Made by a program: the position numbers and the translations under genes | The notes under the pieces: model-generated | The model's input: only the letters and a program-made list of their open reading frames with translations | What the model was told of the DNA's origin: nothing | Databases searched by the model: none | Shown: one piece after another, positions 8,095-17,561 of the stretch | Position numbering within the stretch: position 1 is the first letter of the stretch | How the letters are laid out: each line of letters begins with the position of its first letter | From: Azospirillum brasilense | GTDB lineage: Bacteria; Pseudomonadota; Alphaproteobacteria; Azospirillales; Azospirillaceae | Length of the DNA: 64,000 nucleotides | Assembly (NCBI RefSeq): GCF_001315015.1 | Contig: NZ_CP012915.1 | Span: 1,102,501 to 1,166,500, forward strand | Direction: 5' to 3'

Positions 8095-9207
8095 TCAGCG
8101 CTCCTCAAGCCGCAGAAGGCCGAAGATCCGCCCGACCTCGCCGCGGTCGCCCAGCAGTTCGGCGTACAGCTCCGGCAGGGACAGGTTCCCCCAGGCGGCG
8201 GCACGGCGGACGAGGTAGGAGGTCGGGCTGTGCGGCTCCTCCCGCGCCAGGAAGTCGGCGATCTGGTGCAGCATCGCGTAGGCTTCCTGTCGGGTCCGCG
8301 GCCCGCCGGGGCGGGCAAAGGCGGCGGCGGGGATGATCTCGGCGGACGCGTCGATGGCGGCCCCCTCCCCGCCGTCGGCCTCCTCCGGCGCAGCGGGAGC
8401 GCCGTCCGGATCGATTCCGCGCTTGGTGAGCGCCTCGCGGTGGAACTGGATCAGGCTTTCCAGGGTCTTCAGCAGTTGGCTGAAGCCGGGGGCGGCGCGC
8501 CCGGCCACGGAGTCCAGCTCCGCCGCCAAGGTGCGCACCGCCGTCACCGCGTCGCGCAGATGGCCGTGCTGGGCCTGGTAGAAGTCCGGCGGCGTGCGGT
8601 CCTGGGCGGCGAGAATCTGCTCGACCGTCACCTCGCCGTCGTCGACCGCCGCGTGGAAGGCGCGCGGGTCGCGGGTCGCGAGCTTGCGCAGGCGCTGGGC
8701 GTTCTGCCAGTCCTGGAAACGGTGAGTCTCGTCGGTGTGCGGCCCCGGCTGGGTGATGGCGGTCGCCATCAGATCGCGCGACAGCTGGCTGTCCAGCCAG
8801 ACCAGCGGCGCCAGCCGCGGCTCCGGATCGCCGTCGTCCAGCCGCGGGTAGAGGCCGTCCCAGAAGTCCTCGACCAGCCCGTGGACCAGCAGAAGCCCCG
8901 GCGCCAGCCCCGCCGGACCGTGCAGATGGCCCAGCGCCTGGACCAGCCACGCCGCGACCTGGAGGTCCTTGGTGCGGGTCGTCAGCAGGTCCGACGCCTG
9001 CTGGACGACGCCCTTCCAGTCGGCCTTCTTGACGGTGGTCTGCCAGATGCCCTGGTCGAGATCGTCGTCCATCCGGCGCGCCTCGGTCAGCGCGTCGAAT
9101 TCCGGGCCATGGCGCAGGTCCTCGCCCGCCGGGTCGCCGCCGGGGATGGGCTGGAGCAGGGCGCCGATGTCGATCAGCGGGTGGGGTGCGGTCATGGCGT
9201 TGCTCAC
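8095..9207 (-). CDS. tssA: T6SS assembly protein TssA
   Basis: The 370-residue protein has the N-terminal ImpA/TssA domain: PIPGGDPAGEDLRHGPEFDAL at about residues 21-40, then DWKGVVQQASDLLTTRTKDLQVAAWL, and a helical C-terminus with an YLVRRAAAWGNLSLPELYAEL segment near the end. TssA works in the cytoplasm at the baseplate and in sheath/tube priming. The start taken is GTG, which overlaps the tssM stop as GTGA; an ATG four codons later is the alternative. The family length is variable and this fits the shorter TssA class. Confidence 0.93.
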   Translation of the reverse strand: MSNAMTAPHPLIDIGALLQPIPGGDPAGEDLRHGPEFDALTEARRMDDDLDQGIWQTTVKKADWKGVVQQASDLLTTRTKDLQVAAWLVQALGHLHGPAGLAPGLLLVHGLVEDFWDGLYPRLDDGDPEPRLAPLVWLDSQLSRDLMATAITQPGPHTDETHRFQDWQNAQRLRKLATRDPRAFHAAVDDGEVTVEQILAAQDRTPPDFYQAQHGHLRDAVTAVRTLAAELDSVAGRAAPGFSQLLKTLESLIQFHREALTKRGIDPDGAPAAPEEADGGEGAAIDASAEIIPAAAFARPGGPRTRQEAYAMLHQIADFLAREEPHSPTSYLVRRAAAWGNLSLPELYAELLGDRGEVGRIFGLLRLEER

Positions 9208-12200
9208 GGGAAGCGTTGGGCCGCGGGGCGGAGCATCGGGGGCTGGGACGGGGCGGTACCCAGGTCGAAGAAGGCGCGGTCCGCCGGGGCCACTGCACCC
9301 GACGGCGCCGGCCAGCCGGCCAGCCCCGGCATCCGCCGCATGGAGCCGACCGGGGCGAGCGGCGGCGCCTGCGCGGGCAGCGCCGGCACGGCCACCTTCT
9401 CCTCGCGCGGCGGCTTGCCGTCGGCCAGGACGGTGCGCTTGACCGCCAGCGCCATGAAGACCCGCACGTTGGGCTTCACCGCCGGCGCCGGAGCCGCCTG
9501 GACCGCCGGAGCGATCGGCAGCGGGGCAGCGGCGGCCGCCTCCTTGACCGGACCGCTGGCCGTTGCCTCGAACAGCAGCAGCGGCTCGGTGTCCGGGCCG
9601 GGGCGGCGGTCGCGCTGCGGCGCGGCCTGCCGGCTGGCCAGGGCGAACAGCGCCCAGGGGCCGTCATAGTCGAAGCGCAGCGAGGGTCCGTCCACCGTCA
9701 CCCCCGCGCCGACGCCGGAGACCGGCAGCACGGTGCCGTCCTTGGCCCAGCGCAGCGTCACGCTCAGCTTGTCGCCCGGATACCAGCGCAGCGGCGTCCG
9801 CGGCAGCACGCTGGACAGGGCCCCGTTCGGCGTGGCGAGCTTCCATTCGATGATGTCGCTGCCCCCGGCCTCACGCCCGCGGTTGACGCGGAAGGCGGGG
9901 TCGAGCGCCAGTCCGCCGCTCTGGTCCGGGGTCACCGCGGCGATCAGCAGCGGGCGCGCCCGCTCCATCGTCTCCACGAAGCGGAGCGCCTCGCGCCCGG
10001 CGGTGCCGAACCGCTCGCCGCGACGCAAGCCCTCCAGCACGAAGGCCGACCGCGCGTCGAACCGCTCGTAGAAGGCGCGCACCGCCGCCGGATCGGCCTC
10101 CTCGCCCGCCACTGCGGCGGCGGCGAAGGGGAAGCGGCCGGCCAGCATCTCGTTGAAGGACGCGGCCATGTCGACGTAGGCGTCGTAGACGCGGGCGTCG
10201 GCGGCCAGCACGCAGCGCGTGGCGATCCACTGCTTCAGCTCGGCCAGACGGCTGCGGAAGAAATCGTCCGGCACCCCGTCGATGGCGCCGAGATTCTGGC
10301 ACCCGGCGGCGTCCACCGCGGCGCTCTCCACCGTCACGAACTTTTCGAGCTGCGCCAGGGAACTGTTCGGGCGGCCGCCGTCGTACTTGTCCAGTTCGGT
10401 GATGATGCGCGCCCATTTGGCGGCGGCGCCCGAACCGGTGCCGGCGCCCATCACAGGGCGCTCCAGGATTTCCACCACCGGGGCGGCGATGTCGCGGGCG
10501 AGCACCGTCACCTCCTGCCGGGCGTTGCCGAGATAGAGCGCCAGCCCGGCTGGCGTGGTCTGCCCGAACAGCAGGTGCGGCACCAGCGGCCCGTCCACCC
10601 AGACGTCCAGCGCGTGGGCGTCGGGCCGGTAGAGCTGGTCGCCCTCCAGCAGCCGGTCGGCCTGGGCCAGAACGGCGTTGGCCTGACGGGCCACCGTGTC
10701 GCGGATGGTGTCGGCGGAGGTGGTCAACCCGATCTGGCGGAAGGACTGCATGGTCTCGGCCAGCACCGGGAAGGCGGTGCGCAGCGCGTGGGCCGAGGCG
10801 CGGAGCTGCGCCAACCCACCCGCCCGGTCCACCCCGCCGCCGGCCGGGCTGCCGGCGAGCGCGCGGGCGAGGATGCGCTCCACCCCCTGGCGGAGCTGGT
10901 GCTGCGCCGCCGCCCGCATGGAGGTGCGGAGCATGGCCGGCGCCTGCGGCAGGTCCTTGGCGTCGAACAGCAGATAGTCCTCGACCAGCGGCGGGATGCT
11001 GTCCAGGGCGGCGCGGTCCCAGCCGGCGCCCATGGCGGGCATCGCCAGCGCGCCGGTGTCGTCCGTCTTCATGAAGCGGCGGGCCATCCACACCGCCAGG
11101 GTGCGCCGAAGCTGCTCCGCCGCTGGAGCCAGCCGGGCGCCGCCATTCGGAGCCTGCTCCAGAAGCCTTCCGATCACCGAATCCAGGCTGCGCGCGCCCA
11201 CGCCCGCCTCGTCGTAGCGGCGTTGCGCCAAATCCAGGATGTCGGCGCGCAGGTTGGGGCCGAGCAGGTCGGACTTCTCCAAACGGCCCAGCAAGGCCTC
11301 GAATTCCGGAGGCAGGACGGGGCCGTTCGCGCCGATCCAGGCGCCGCGCTCCGCCCCCAAGCCGCGGGCGGCATCCTCCAGGCTCGACAGCACCTCGGCA
11401 TAGGCCGCCGCCGCGTCGGCGCCGGAGCGCGCCCCGCCGGCCAGCAGCTCCAGCTCGTTGGCGGCGACCGACAGCCGGGCGGCGGCGAGGCCGCCCATGG
11501 CGAGGTCGCGCAGATAGGCGTCGGCGTACTGCCGGAAACGGCGGCTGACCTCCGCCCGGTGGGCGGTCAGGTCGATGGGGCGCTGCGCCCCCGGCCCCGG
11601 CGCCGGGATGGCGGTGCCGCCCGGCGGCTGGTCGATCTCCCAGCCGTGCAGCCGCGCCGAGAAGCCGCGCGCCACACCGGAGCCCAGCGCGAAATCCAGC
11701 ACCTCGTCCAGCGGCAGGGTCGGGTCGCGGGCATCGACGTTGTTGTAGGCGCGGGCCAGCCCCTCGGCGATGCCGATCTCGCCCGCAAAGGCGCGCAGCC
11801 GTTCGAAGGCGCCCGCCCCCGCCGGCCCCACCCCGCCGTCGCGGGTCAGGCGGCGCAGCCGGTCCTCGGCCACGTCGCGCACGGTGGACAGGGCCAGCCG
11901 GCGGTAGCCGACGGCCAGCGCCCCCGACACCGAATCCGGAACGCCACTGATCCAGGACGCCGGCAGCGGGTTGAAGGTCCAGTCGGTGGGCAGCATGGTC
12001 ACGCCCTGCACGAAGCGGGCGGCGGGATCGCCATAGGCGGCGGTCATCGGCGCGCCGGCTTCGACCGCCGGGCGCTGGTCGGCCAGCTGCTGGAGCCCGC
12101 CCGGAATGTCGGCCAGGACCGGCAACAGCCGGTCCGACAGGGTGGAGGCGCGCTGCACCCCCATCCACAGCAGCAGGATCGCGGCCACGGCGGCGGCCCC

Positions 12201-13340
12201 CGTTCCCACCGGCCAGGAATAGCGGCGCCACGCGCGGGACGCGGCCAGCGCGCGGGTCGGCTTGGGCAGACCAGCCTCGGGGAAGATCTTGCGGTTCAGC
12301 AGGTCGCGCCCGAACAGCGCCGCCGCGTCGGGATCGGGGCGGCCCGTGAAGTAGAGGCCGCGAACGTAGAGCGTTTCCTGATAGGCCGTGCGCTTGAAGG
12401 CCGTGCCGAGCAGGGCGCGCAAGGCCGCCTCCGTCCCGGTCAGCCGCTCCGTCAGGGCGAACAGCGGGGCGCCGTCCGGCGTCGCCGTCGCGCCGAACAC
12501 CTCCAGCTCCACCGCCAGCAGCCCGTCCGCCAGCGATTGCAGCGCCTCGCTCACGAAGTCGGGGGAGAAGGCGGTTTCCAGCGCGTAGGGGCTCGACCAG
12601 CCGAGCATCCCGCCGGTCAGGGACGGAGGCAGCGCCTCGGCCAGCGCCGCGAAGCCGGGGGCCTCCTCGCAGCCCGTCACCACCACATAGACCGGCAGGG
12701 CGAAGCCCAGCGTGCGCTGGATCTCCCACAGCCGGGCGTACAGCTCCGTCCCGCGCGCGGTGGCGCGGCGCACGTCGTCCAGCTCGGCCAGCGGCACGGT
12801 CAGGATCAGCCCGTCGGCGGGCAGCATCGGGCGGCGGCGGCCCAGCAGATCGAGCACGCCCGCCCAGGCAGCGCGGGGATCATCGACGTCGATGACCACC
12901 GCCCGGTCGTAGAAGCGCCAGGAGAAGCCGGCGTGCCGCTCGGCGGTCACCGGGGGGCGCACCTCCTCCGCGCAGGACAGCAGGCCGGCGTCGTCCGACG
13001 CGGCGACGCCGGTGCGCAGATACCAGGGCACCAGATAGACGTTGCGCGACAGCGTCTCGCGGTAGGCGGCCAGACCATCGCGGAACAGGCGACGGATGTC
13101 GCGGATGGTGACGTCCGGCGCCGTCGCCGCGAGTGCCGGGACCGCCCCGCCCTCCTCCTCCGCCGCGTCGGGCGGCGGCAAGGCCGCCGGTTCCGCCGGG
13201 GCGGGCGGCGCCGCGCGTCGGGCGCGCAGCAGGATCGCCGCCATCACCGCGATGATCAGCAGGACGAGGACGAGAAGCCCCGCGAAGACCCAGATCTGGT
13301 TGCCGGCGATGCCGGACAGGACCGCTGCCAGGAGTTCCAT
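9204..13340 (-). CDS. tssM: T6SS membrane-complex protein TssM (IcmF)
   Basis: The 1378-residue IcmF-family protein forms the T6SS trans-envelope channel with TssL and TssJ. It has an N-terminal membrane helix (about 15-38), a cytoplasmic domain, a further helix near residue 370-390 (after WRRYSWPVG) and a very long periplasmic part. In TssM proteins the cytoplasmic domain often has a Walker A after PWYL; here residues 105-122 read PWYLRTGVAASDDAGLL and lack GxxGxGKT, so NTP binding seems lost. This ATPase motif is known to be dispensable in some systems. Spacing: 15 bp after tssL, GTGA overlap with tssA. Confidence 0.96.
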   Translation of the reverse strand: MELLAAVLSGIAGNQIWVFAGLLVLVLLIIAVMAAILLRARRAAPPAPAEPAALPPPDAAEEEGGAVPALAATAPDVTIRDIRRLFRDGLAAYRETLSRNVYLVPWYLRTGVAASDDAGLLSCAEEVRPPVTAERHAGFSWRFYDRAVVIDVDDPRAAWAGVLDLLGRRRPMLPADGLILTVPLAELDDVRRATARGTELYARLWEIQRTLGFALPVYVVVTGCEEAPGFAALAEALPPSLTGGMLGWSSPYALETAFSPDFVSEALQSLADGLLAVELEVFGATATPDGAPLFALTERLTGTEAALRALLGTAFKRTAYQETLYVRGLYFTGRPDPDAAALFGRDLLNRKIFPEAGLPKPTRALAASRAWRRYSWPVGTGAAAVAAILLLWMGVQRASTLSDRLLPVLADIPGGLQQLADQRPAVEAGAPMTAAYGDPAARFVQGVTMLPTDWTFNPLPASWISGVPDSVSGALAVGYRRLALSTVRDVAEDRLRRLTRDGGVGPAGAGAFERLRAFAGEIGIAEGLARAYNNVDARDPTLPLDEVLDFALGSGVARGFSARLHGWEIDQPPGGTAIPAPGPGAQRPIDLTAHRAEVSRRFRQYADAYLRDLAMGGLAAARLSVAANELELLAGGARSGADAAAAYAEVLSSLEDAARGLGAERGAWIGANGPVLPPEFEALLGRLEKSDLLGPNLRADILDLAQRRYDEAGVGARSLDSVIGRLLEQAPNGGARLAPAAEQLRRTLAVWMARRFMKTDDTGALAMPAMGAGWDRAALDSIPPLVEDYLLFDAKDLPQAPAMLRTSMRAAAQHQLRQGVERILARALAGSPAGGGVDRAGGLAQLRASAHALRTAFPVLAETMQSFRQIGLTTSADTIRDTVARQANAVLAQADRLLEGDQLYRPDAHALDVWVDGPLVPHLLFGQTTPAGLALYLGNARQEVTVLARDIAAPVVEILERPVMGAGTGSGAAAKWARIITELDKYDGGRPNSSLAQLEKFVTVESAAVDAAGCQNLGAIDGVPDDFFRSRLAELKQWIATRCVLAADARVYDAYVDMAASFNEMLAGRFPFAAAAVAGEEADPAAVRAFYERFDARSAFVLEGLRRGERFGTAGREALRFVETMERARPLLIAAVTPDQSGGLALDPAFRVNRGREAGGSDIIEWKLATPNGALSSVLPRTPLRWYPGDKLSVTLRWAKDGTVLPVSGVGAGVTVDGPSLRFDYDGPWALFALASRQAAPQRDRRPGPDTEPLLLFEATASGPVKEAAAAAPLPIAPAVQAAPAPAVKPNVRVFMALAVKRTVLADGKPPREEKVAVPALPAQAPPLAPVGSMRRMPGLAGWPAPSGAVAPADRAFFDLGTAPSQPPMLRPAAQRFP

Positions 13341-13355
13341 GACTGTCCTCTCCCG

Positions 13356-14240
13356 TCAGCGGGTCACGCGGACGGATGCCTGAAGCACCGCGTCCGCCGC
13401 GTTTGAAAGCTGTGCGGTGGACATCCACCAGAGCGCCTGACCCAGCACCAGCCACAGCCCGGCGATGGCCCCCAGGACCAGCGGCCAGCGCGGCCCGCGC
13501 GCCAGCGTGCGCGCCTTGCCGTCGGTCAGCGTGTAGGCGTAGGCGGCCGGGATCAGCGTCCGCCCACCGGGCAGCACCCCGGCGCCCAGCTCGGACTCGC
13601 GGCCGGCGATGAACTCGAACAGGCGGGCGCTGTAGTCGCGCAGGGTGGACTCGCCGCCCGGCACCCGGCAGCGCCCCTTGAAGCCCATGCCGAGGACGCA
13701 GAGATAGACCGCCGCCAGCTGGACCAGCCGCCGGTCGTTGCTGGCGAGCAGCGCCTCCATCCGGTCGAACACCCGCTCGCCGGCCAGCCGGGTGCGGAAC
13801 ACCGCCTGCTCCAGCAGCACGCTGCGCCACAGCTCCCGCCCGTTCCATTCCACGTCGTGGATGAACAGATCGTCGGCCAGCGCCGCCATGGCGTACTGCG
13901 CCTCGCGGTGCTGGCTGATCAACAGGTCGGTGCCGGTGCGCCCGACCTGGACCGCCTGCGCCTCCAGGAAGTCCTGAAGGCGGCGGATGATGATCTCGGC
14001 GTCGGGCTCCAGCGCCAGGGCCGGCACCGCCGCGGCGGCACCGCGCGGCGCCGGGACCGCCAGGGCGTCCTCGGTCAGGAAGGCCGGCAGGCTGTCCGCC
14101 GTCTCCCCGGCGGCGCCCTCGGGCTTCGCGGAGGCGGCGGCCGCACGGCCTGCGCCGACCGCGGCGCGGTGCTTCTGGAGTTCCCGCGCGAAGGCGAGGA
14201 AGTGATCGACCAGATCCCGGCGGTGCAGCATGGCGGTCAT
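13356..14240 (-). CDS. tssL: T6SS protein TssL (DotU)
   Basis: The 294-residue protein has a Pro/Ala-rich linker, then a DotU cytoplasmic domain (about 85-240) with QYAMAALADDLFIHDVEW and YLCVLGMGFKGR typical of TssL, and one C-terminal membrane helix (about 258-278, GAIAGLWLVLGQALWW). No OmpA peptidoglycan-binding extension follows, so peptidoglycan anchoring must come from another protein, possibly the SPOR proteins upstream. The ATG at 14240 lies 8 bp after tssK; a second ATG lies three codons later. Confidence 0.94.
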   Translation of the reverse strand: MTAMLHRRDLVDHFLAFARELQKHRAAVGAGRAAAASAKPEGAAGETADSLPAFLTEDALAVPAPRGAAAAVPALALEPDAEIIIRRLQDFLEAQAVQVGRTGTDLLISQHREAQYAMAALADDLFIHDVEWNGRELWRSVLLEQAVFRTRLAGERVFDRMEALLASNDRRLVQLAAVYLCVLGMGFKGRCRVPGGESTLRDYSARLFEFIAGRESELGAGVLPGGRTLIPAAYAYTLTDGKARTLARGPRWPLVLGAIAGLWLVLGQALWWMSTAQLSNAADAVLQASVRVTR

Positions 14241-14248
14241 TCCCAGCC

Positions 14249-15592
14249 TCAGGCGCTGACGAAAAGGGTGATCTCGACGGGGCGGAAGCGGCTGCCCAGC
14301 GAGTCCGGATTCCAGATCTCCAGCCGCTCGCCGGGGACGATGTAGCGGGGATCGACCTTGATCTCGAACGGCACCACGCCGCGCGGGGCGGCCACACCGC
14401 CCTCGCCGCTGTCGTCCAGCGCGACGCGCTCGGCCCCCTTGACGCGCAGGCCGGACAGCGTCTCCAGCCGCGAGCGCGAGGCGACGATGCAGTTCTCCAT
14501 CCAGGCGGCGACCTCGCTGACCGGGGCGGAAGCCGGGCCGCGCACGCCGACGACCAAGCGGCCCTTCAGCCAAGCCTCGTCCATCGGCAGCCCGAACATG
14601 CCGTCCTCGAAGGTGAAGGGGATGCGGGCGACGCCCTCCTTCACCCGGTCGATCATGCGCAGGATGAAGTCGCGCACTTCGCCGAAGCTCGCCATCGGGT
14701 CGTCGTGGTCGTAGCGCGACAGCTTGGCCGGCACGGCGCCGCTGGCGAAGGCCGACAGGTGTCCGGCCAGCGTGCACAGCGACATGTAGACGTCGAACGG
14801 GTGGCAGACGCCGACGCCGAGCTGCGCTTCCAGCGGCGGCAGGCCGGTGACGAGGCTGCGGATCTCCGCCCGCGCGGCCTCGGCCAGCTCGGTCGCCGGG
14901 TTGCCGTTGCCGACGCCGGAACGCTCGGCCAGGAACAGCGCCTTCTCGCGCACGCGCCGCACCACCTCCGCCCCCAGCCGGCCGAGCGGCGCGTTGGCGG
15001 CGACGGTCATGGCCGGTGGCACGAAGTCGGTCAGCACGAAGGCGTCGTTGCGGAAGGTCGCCTGCGCGATCGGCATGGAGACGAACTTCTGCGGCGGCTT
15101 CTGCGTCGGGCCGGTGGTGGCGAACAGCGCCAGCCGCGGGCGCAGGCGGGCGATGGACAGCTCCTCCCCGCCATGCTGGTCGGCGACCGGCGCGCCCTCG
15201 ACCGAGACGTAGCGCGGCGTCTCCCCCGGCCCCGGCGCGCGGTCGCCACGGGCGGCGGGAACGATCAGGTGGATGGTGATCTGCGTCTGCCCCACCGGGT
15301 CGGCGTAGGCGGAGATGTCCACCTCCAGCGGTTCGTCGATCCCGGCGCGGTAGTCCACGACGAGGCCGTCGGGCAGGATCGCCTCCAGCTCCCGCACCTG
15401 GACCAGCCCGGAGACGAGCTGCACGCGGTCGACCTGGAGATGAACGACGCCCCAATGGAAGGGCCGCGCCTGCCGGACATGGTAGGTCAACTGCCGCTCG
15501 TGCCGCAGCGCCTGCTGCTGGAAATGCTGCGGGGCCAGCAGCATCCCGTCGTGCCAGTCGATGGCGTCGGGAATGTCGCGCGCCTCGGTCAT
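14249..15592 (-). CDS. tssK: T6SS baseplate protein TssK
   Basis: The 447-residue protein opens with the very conserved TssK segment IDWHDGMLLAPQHFQQQ (residues ~11-27) and contains the shell/neck region with FVSMPIAQATFRNDAF and the C-terminal head ending EIWNPDSLGSRFRPVEI. TssK joins the baseplate to the TssLM membrane complex in the cytoplasm. Length fits the family. It lies between tssJ (27 bp gap) and tssL (8 bp gap). Confidence 0.96.
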   Translation of the reverse strand: MTEARDIPDAIDWHDGMLLAPQHFQQQALRHERQLTYHVRQARPFHWGVVHLQVDRVQLVSGLVQVRELEAILPDGLVVDYRAGIDEPLEVDISAYADPVGQTQITIHLIVPAARGDRAPGPGETPRYVSVEGAPVADQHGGEELSIARLRPRLALFATTGPTQKPPQKFVSMPIAQATFRNDAFVLTDFVPPAMTVAANAPLGRLGAEVVRRVREKALFLAERSGVGNGNPATELAEAARAEIRSLVTGLPPLEAQLGVGVCHPFDVYMSLCTLAGHLSAFASGAVPAKLSRYDHDDPMASFGEVRDFILRMIDRVKEGVARIPFTFEDGMFGLPMDEAWLKGRLVVGVRGPASAPVSEVAAWMENCIVASRSRLETLSGLRVKGAERVALDDSGEGGVAAPRGVVPFEIKVDPRYIVPGERLEIWNPDSLGSRFRPVEITLFVSA

Positions 15593-15619
15593 TCGGCCCT
15601 CACGGATTGGGAAAGAACA

Positions 15620-16069
15620 TCACGGAACCAGTTCGACATCCTTGTCCCCGGCGGTGAGGGTCAGCGTTCGTGTGTCGGGCACGCGCAGGCGGTGCGGCCC
15701 CGGCGTGGAATAGTTGGCGAAGACCAGCAGGGCCCATGCCGGCTCGCCCGGCGGCAGGTCCGTCTTCAGCGTCTGGCCTGGGACCAGCTCCCAGCTCGTC
15801 ACGCCGAGCGTGGTCGGATGGTCGCGCATGGACTGCTCGCGCTGGCCGAACCACTCCGCGGCGGTCAGCGCCCCCAGCTTGTCCACCAGCGCCTTGTCGC
15901 GGACGGCGACGAGGTCGATGGCGACCGGCGTGGTGTCGTTGGCGGCCGGGGCGACCGTGAAGGACACGCTGTCCAGCGCGGCGCGCGGCTTGTCCGCGCA
16001 TCCGGCGACCAACAACGTCAGCGCCAGCGCGCCGGCCAACCCAAATCCTTTTCCGTTCACCGGAATCAT
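15620..16069 (-). CDS. tssJ: T6SS outer-membrane lipoprotein TssJ
   Basis: The 149-residue protein has a lipoprotein signal with lipobox LVAGC (Cys near residue 24) and a small all-beta domain with the TssJ hallmarks: an internal D-x-VAIDLVAVRDKALVDKL helix and a FANYSTPGPHRLRV strand. TssJ sits in the inner leaflet of the outer membrane and binds the periplasmic end of TssM. It directly precedes tssK and follows the SPOR gene by 5 bp. A start further upstream is open but would bury the signal peptide. Confidence 0.88.
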   Translation of the reverse strand: MIPVNGKGFGLAGALALTLLVAGCADKPRAALDSVSFTVAPAANDTTPVAIDLVAVRDKALVDKLGALTAAEWFGQREQSMRDHPTTLGVTSWELVPGQTLKTDLPPGEPAWALLVFANYSTPGPHRLRVPDTRTLTLTAGDKDVELVP

Positions 16070-16074
16070 GGCGT

Positions 16075-16827
16075 TCAGCGCTCTCCCGCTTCGGCAAGGG
16101 TGACGACGGTTCCGGACACCCCGTTGGCCCTCGTCAGCGCGTCCAGCGCGCGGGCGGCCTCGTCGGCGGCGGTGTAGCGCCCGGTGCGCACGGCGTAGGG
16201 GGCGTTGCCGCCGGGCAACGGCGCGAAATCGACCGTGCCGCGCACGCCGCGCTGGGCGGCGGCGGCGGCGAAGGACTCGGCGTTGGCCGGGGTGGCGAAG
16301 CGTCCGAGTTCGATGGCGTAGTGGCGGACCGGCGCCGCCCCGCCGTCCTTCATCGCGTCCAGCCGGTCGTTCAGCGTGTCCTCGACGACGCCTTCCACGC
16401 TGTTGCCGGCGAATTCGGTGACTCGGTAGCCGGTCTTCTCGATGACGTGGGCGGCGGTGCCGGCCATCCAGCCGGGCAGGAAGCGGCGGGCCGCGTCCGC
16501 GGCGCCACGGGTCATCGGCTCGGTCGCCGAAATCGCCCGTCCGCGCGCCTCGTCGCTGAAGATGTCCGCCGTCTCGATCACGCCCTGGCGGGCCTCGAAG
16601 CTGTCGGCGATGTTGCTCCGTGCCATCGCGCCCAGTCCGCCGCCAGCGGCGGGCGCTGCAGCGGTCGTGGCGGCGGGAGCGGAGGCCGACGCCATCGGCG
16701 TGTCTCCAGCGCCCGTCAGGATCAGCGCCGCCATCACCGCACCCAGCAGCAGGGCCACGACGGTCAGCACGGCGACGCCGGCGGCCAGAGCCGCCACCTG
16801 CCATCGTCCGAGCGTGATCGTGGTCAT
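16075..16827 (-). CDS. Membrane-anchored SPOR-domain protein (first)
   Basis: The 250-residue protein starts with an N-terminal membrane helix (about 10-38), an Ala-rich linker, a central helical part (about 75-150) and a C-terminal SPOR-like repeat (about 160-245; HYAIELGRFATPANAESFA, then YAVRTGRYTAADEAARA). SPOR domains bind septal peptidoglycan stripped of stem peptides. The ATG at 16827 is supported by AGGAA about 9 bases upstream. A role in anchoring or positioning the T6SS in the cell wall is inferred from its place 5 bp before tssJ. Confidence 0.75.
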   Translation of the reverse strand: MTTITLGRWQVAALAAGVAVLTVVALLLGAVMAALILTGAGDTPMASASAPAATTAAAPAAGGGLGAMARSNIADSFEARQGVIETADIFSDEARGRAISATEPMTRGAADAARRFLPGWMAGTAAHVIEKTGYRVTEFAGNSVEGVVEDTLNDRLDAMKDGGAAPVRHYAIELGRFATPANAESFAAAAAQRGVRGTVDFAPLPGGNAPYAVRTGRYTAADEAARALDALTRANGVSGTVVTLAEAGER

Positions 16828-17044
16828 CGCGGGAATTCCTGGGGAAGAAACCGTCGGATGGACCACCCGCCCCACAGGACGGCGGCCCAGCCTGATAGAA
16901 GCATCCCGGCGGCCCAAATCCGCGCGCTGTCTGGTTCGTTCTGGCGTAGTCCCGCGGGGGTTTCGCGGCGATGGCCCGGAAGCCCGCTCCGCCGTGCGGA
17001 GAAGCCCGCAAATCCGGCGGGTTACCCCGTTGGTCCGAACTGGA

Positions 17045-17551
17045 TCATTCGCCGCCGCTGGCCTTCGCGGGCTGGGCGGCGGCAAGGGGCTCCTCGACCA
17101 CCACCCCGCCGATCCCGGCGGTCCGCTCGAAGGACGGGCGGCGCGCCTCGGCCTGCCAGCGGTCGGCGAAGGCGCCGGCGCGCACCCGGTGCCACTGCCC
17201 CCCGGCGGCGTCCATGGTCTCGACGATCTCCACCGGAAGGCCCCGCCCGGCCAGTGCCGCCGCGAAGTCCTGGGCGTTCCCGGCGGAGCGGAAGACGCCG
17301 AGTTCGATGGAGAAGCGCGCCGTCGCCGCCTTCACGGCAGCAACCGGACGGACCGGGACGGCGGCCGGAGCAGCCGTCTCCGGCTCCGCCTTCGCCGCCT
17401 CCTGCGGCGCGGCGGCGGGTGATGCGTTCGCCTCAGCGGGCGCGGGGTCCTCCTTGCCTCCCGGCACGCTGCCCCCAGCCAGGAAATAGCCCCCCGCGAA
17501 GGCCACCAGGAGAAGGAGGAGCGCCAGCACGCCGATCAGAAGTTTCTTCAT
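17045..17551 (-). CDS. Membrane-anchored SPOR-domain protein (second)
   Basis: The 168-residue protein has an N-terminal helix (about 3-24, MKKLLIGVLALLLLLVAF), a Pro/Ala/Glu linker and a SPOR domain (about 76-155; FSIELGVFRSAGNAQDFAAAL and WHRVRAGAFADRWQAE). It is a compact paralogue-like partner of the SPOR protein downstream. It lies 10 bp after the lytic transglycosylase. The 217 bp that follow (16828-17044) before the next gene contain no gene I can support and may hold an internal promoter. Confidence 0.75.
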   Translation of the reverse strand: MKKLLIGVLALLLLLVAFAGGYFLAGGSVPGGKEDPAPAEANASPAAAPQEAAKAEPETAAPAAVPVRPVAAVKAATARFSIELGVFRSAGNAQDFAAALAGRGLPVEIVETMDAAGGQWHRVRAGAFADRWQAEARRPSFERTAGIGGVVVEEPLAAAQPAKASGGE

Positions 17552-17561
17552 GGCACCGCGC

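Noticed and set aside
9186-13406. A 1406-codon open frame on the plus strand opposite tssM
   Set aside because: It is rich in Arg/Gly/Gln/His without domain patterns; such long antisense frames are usual in very GC-rich genes and tssM on the other strand is certain.
15600-16097. Frames overlapping tssJ as separate small genes
   Set aside because: They are Arg-rich shadows; the lipobox and TssJ pattern fix the real frame.
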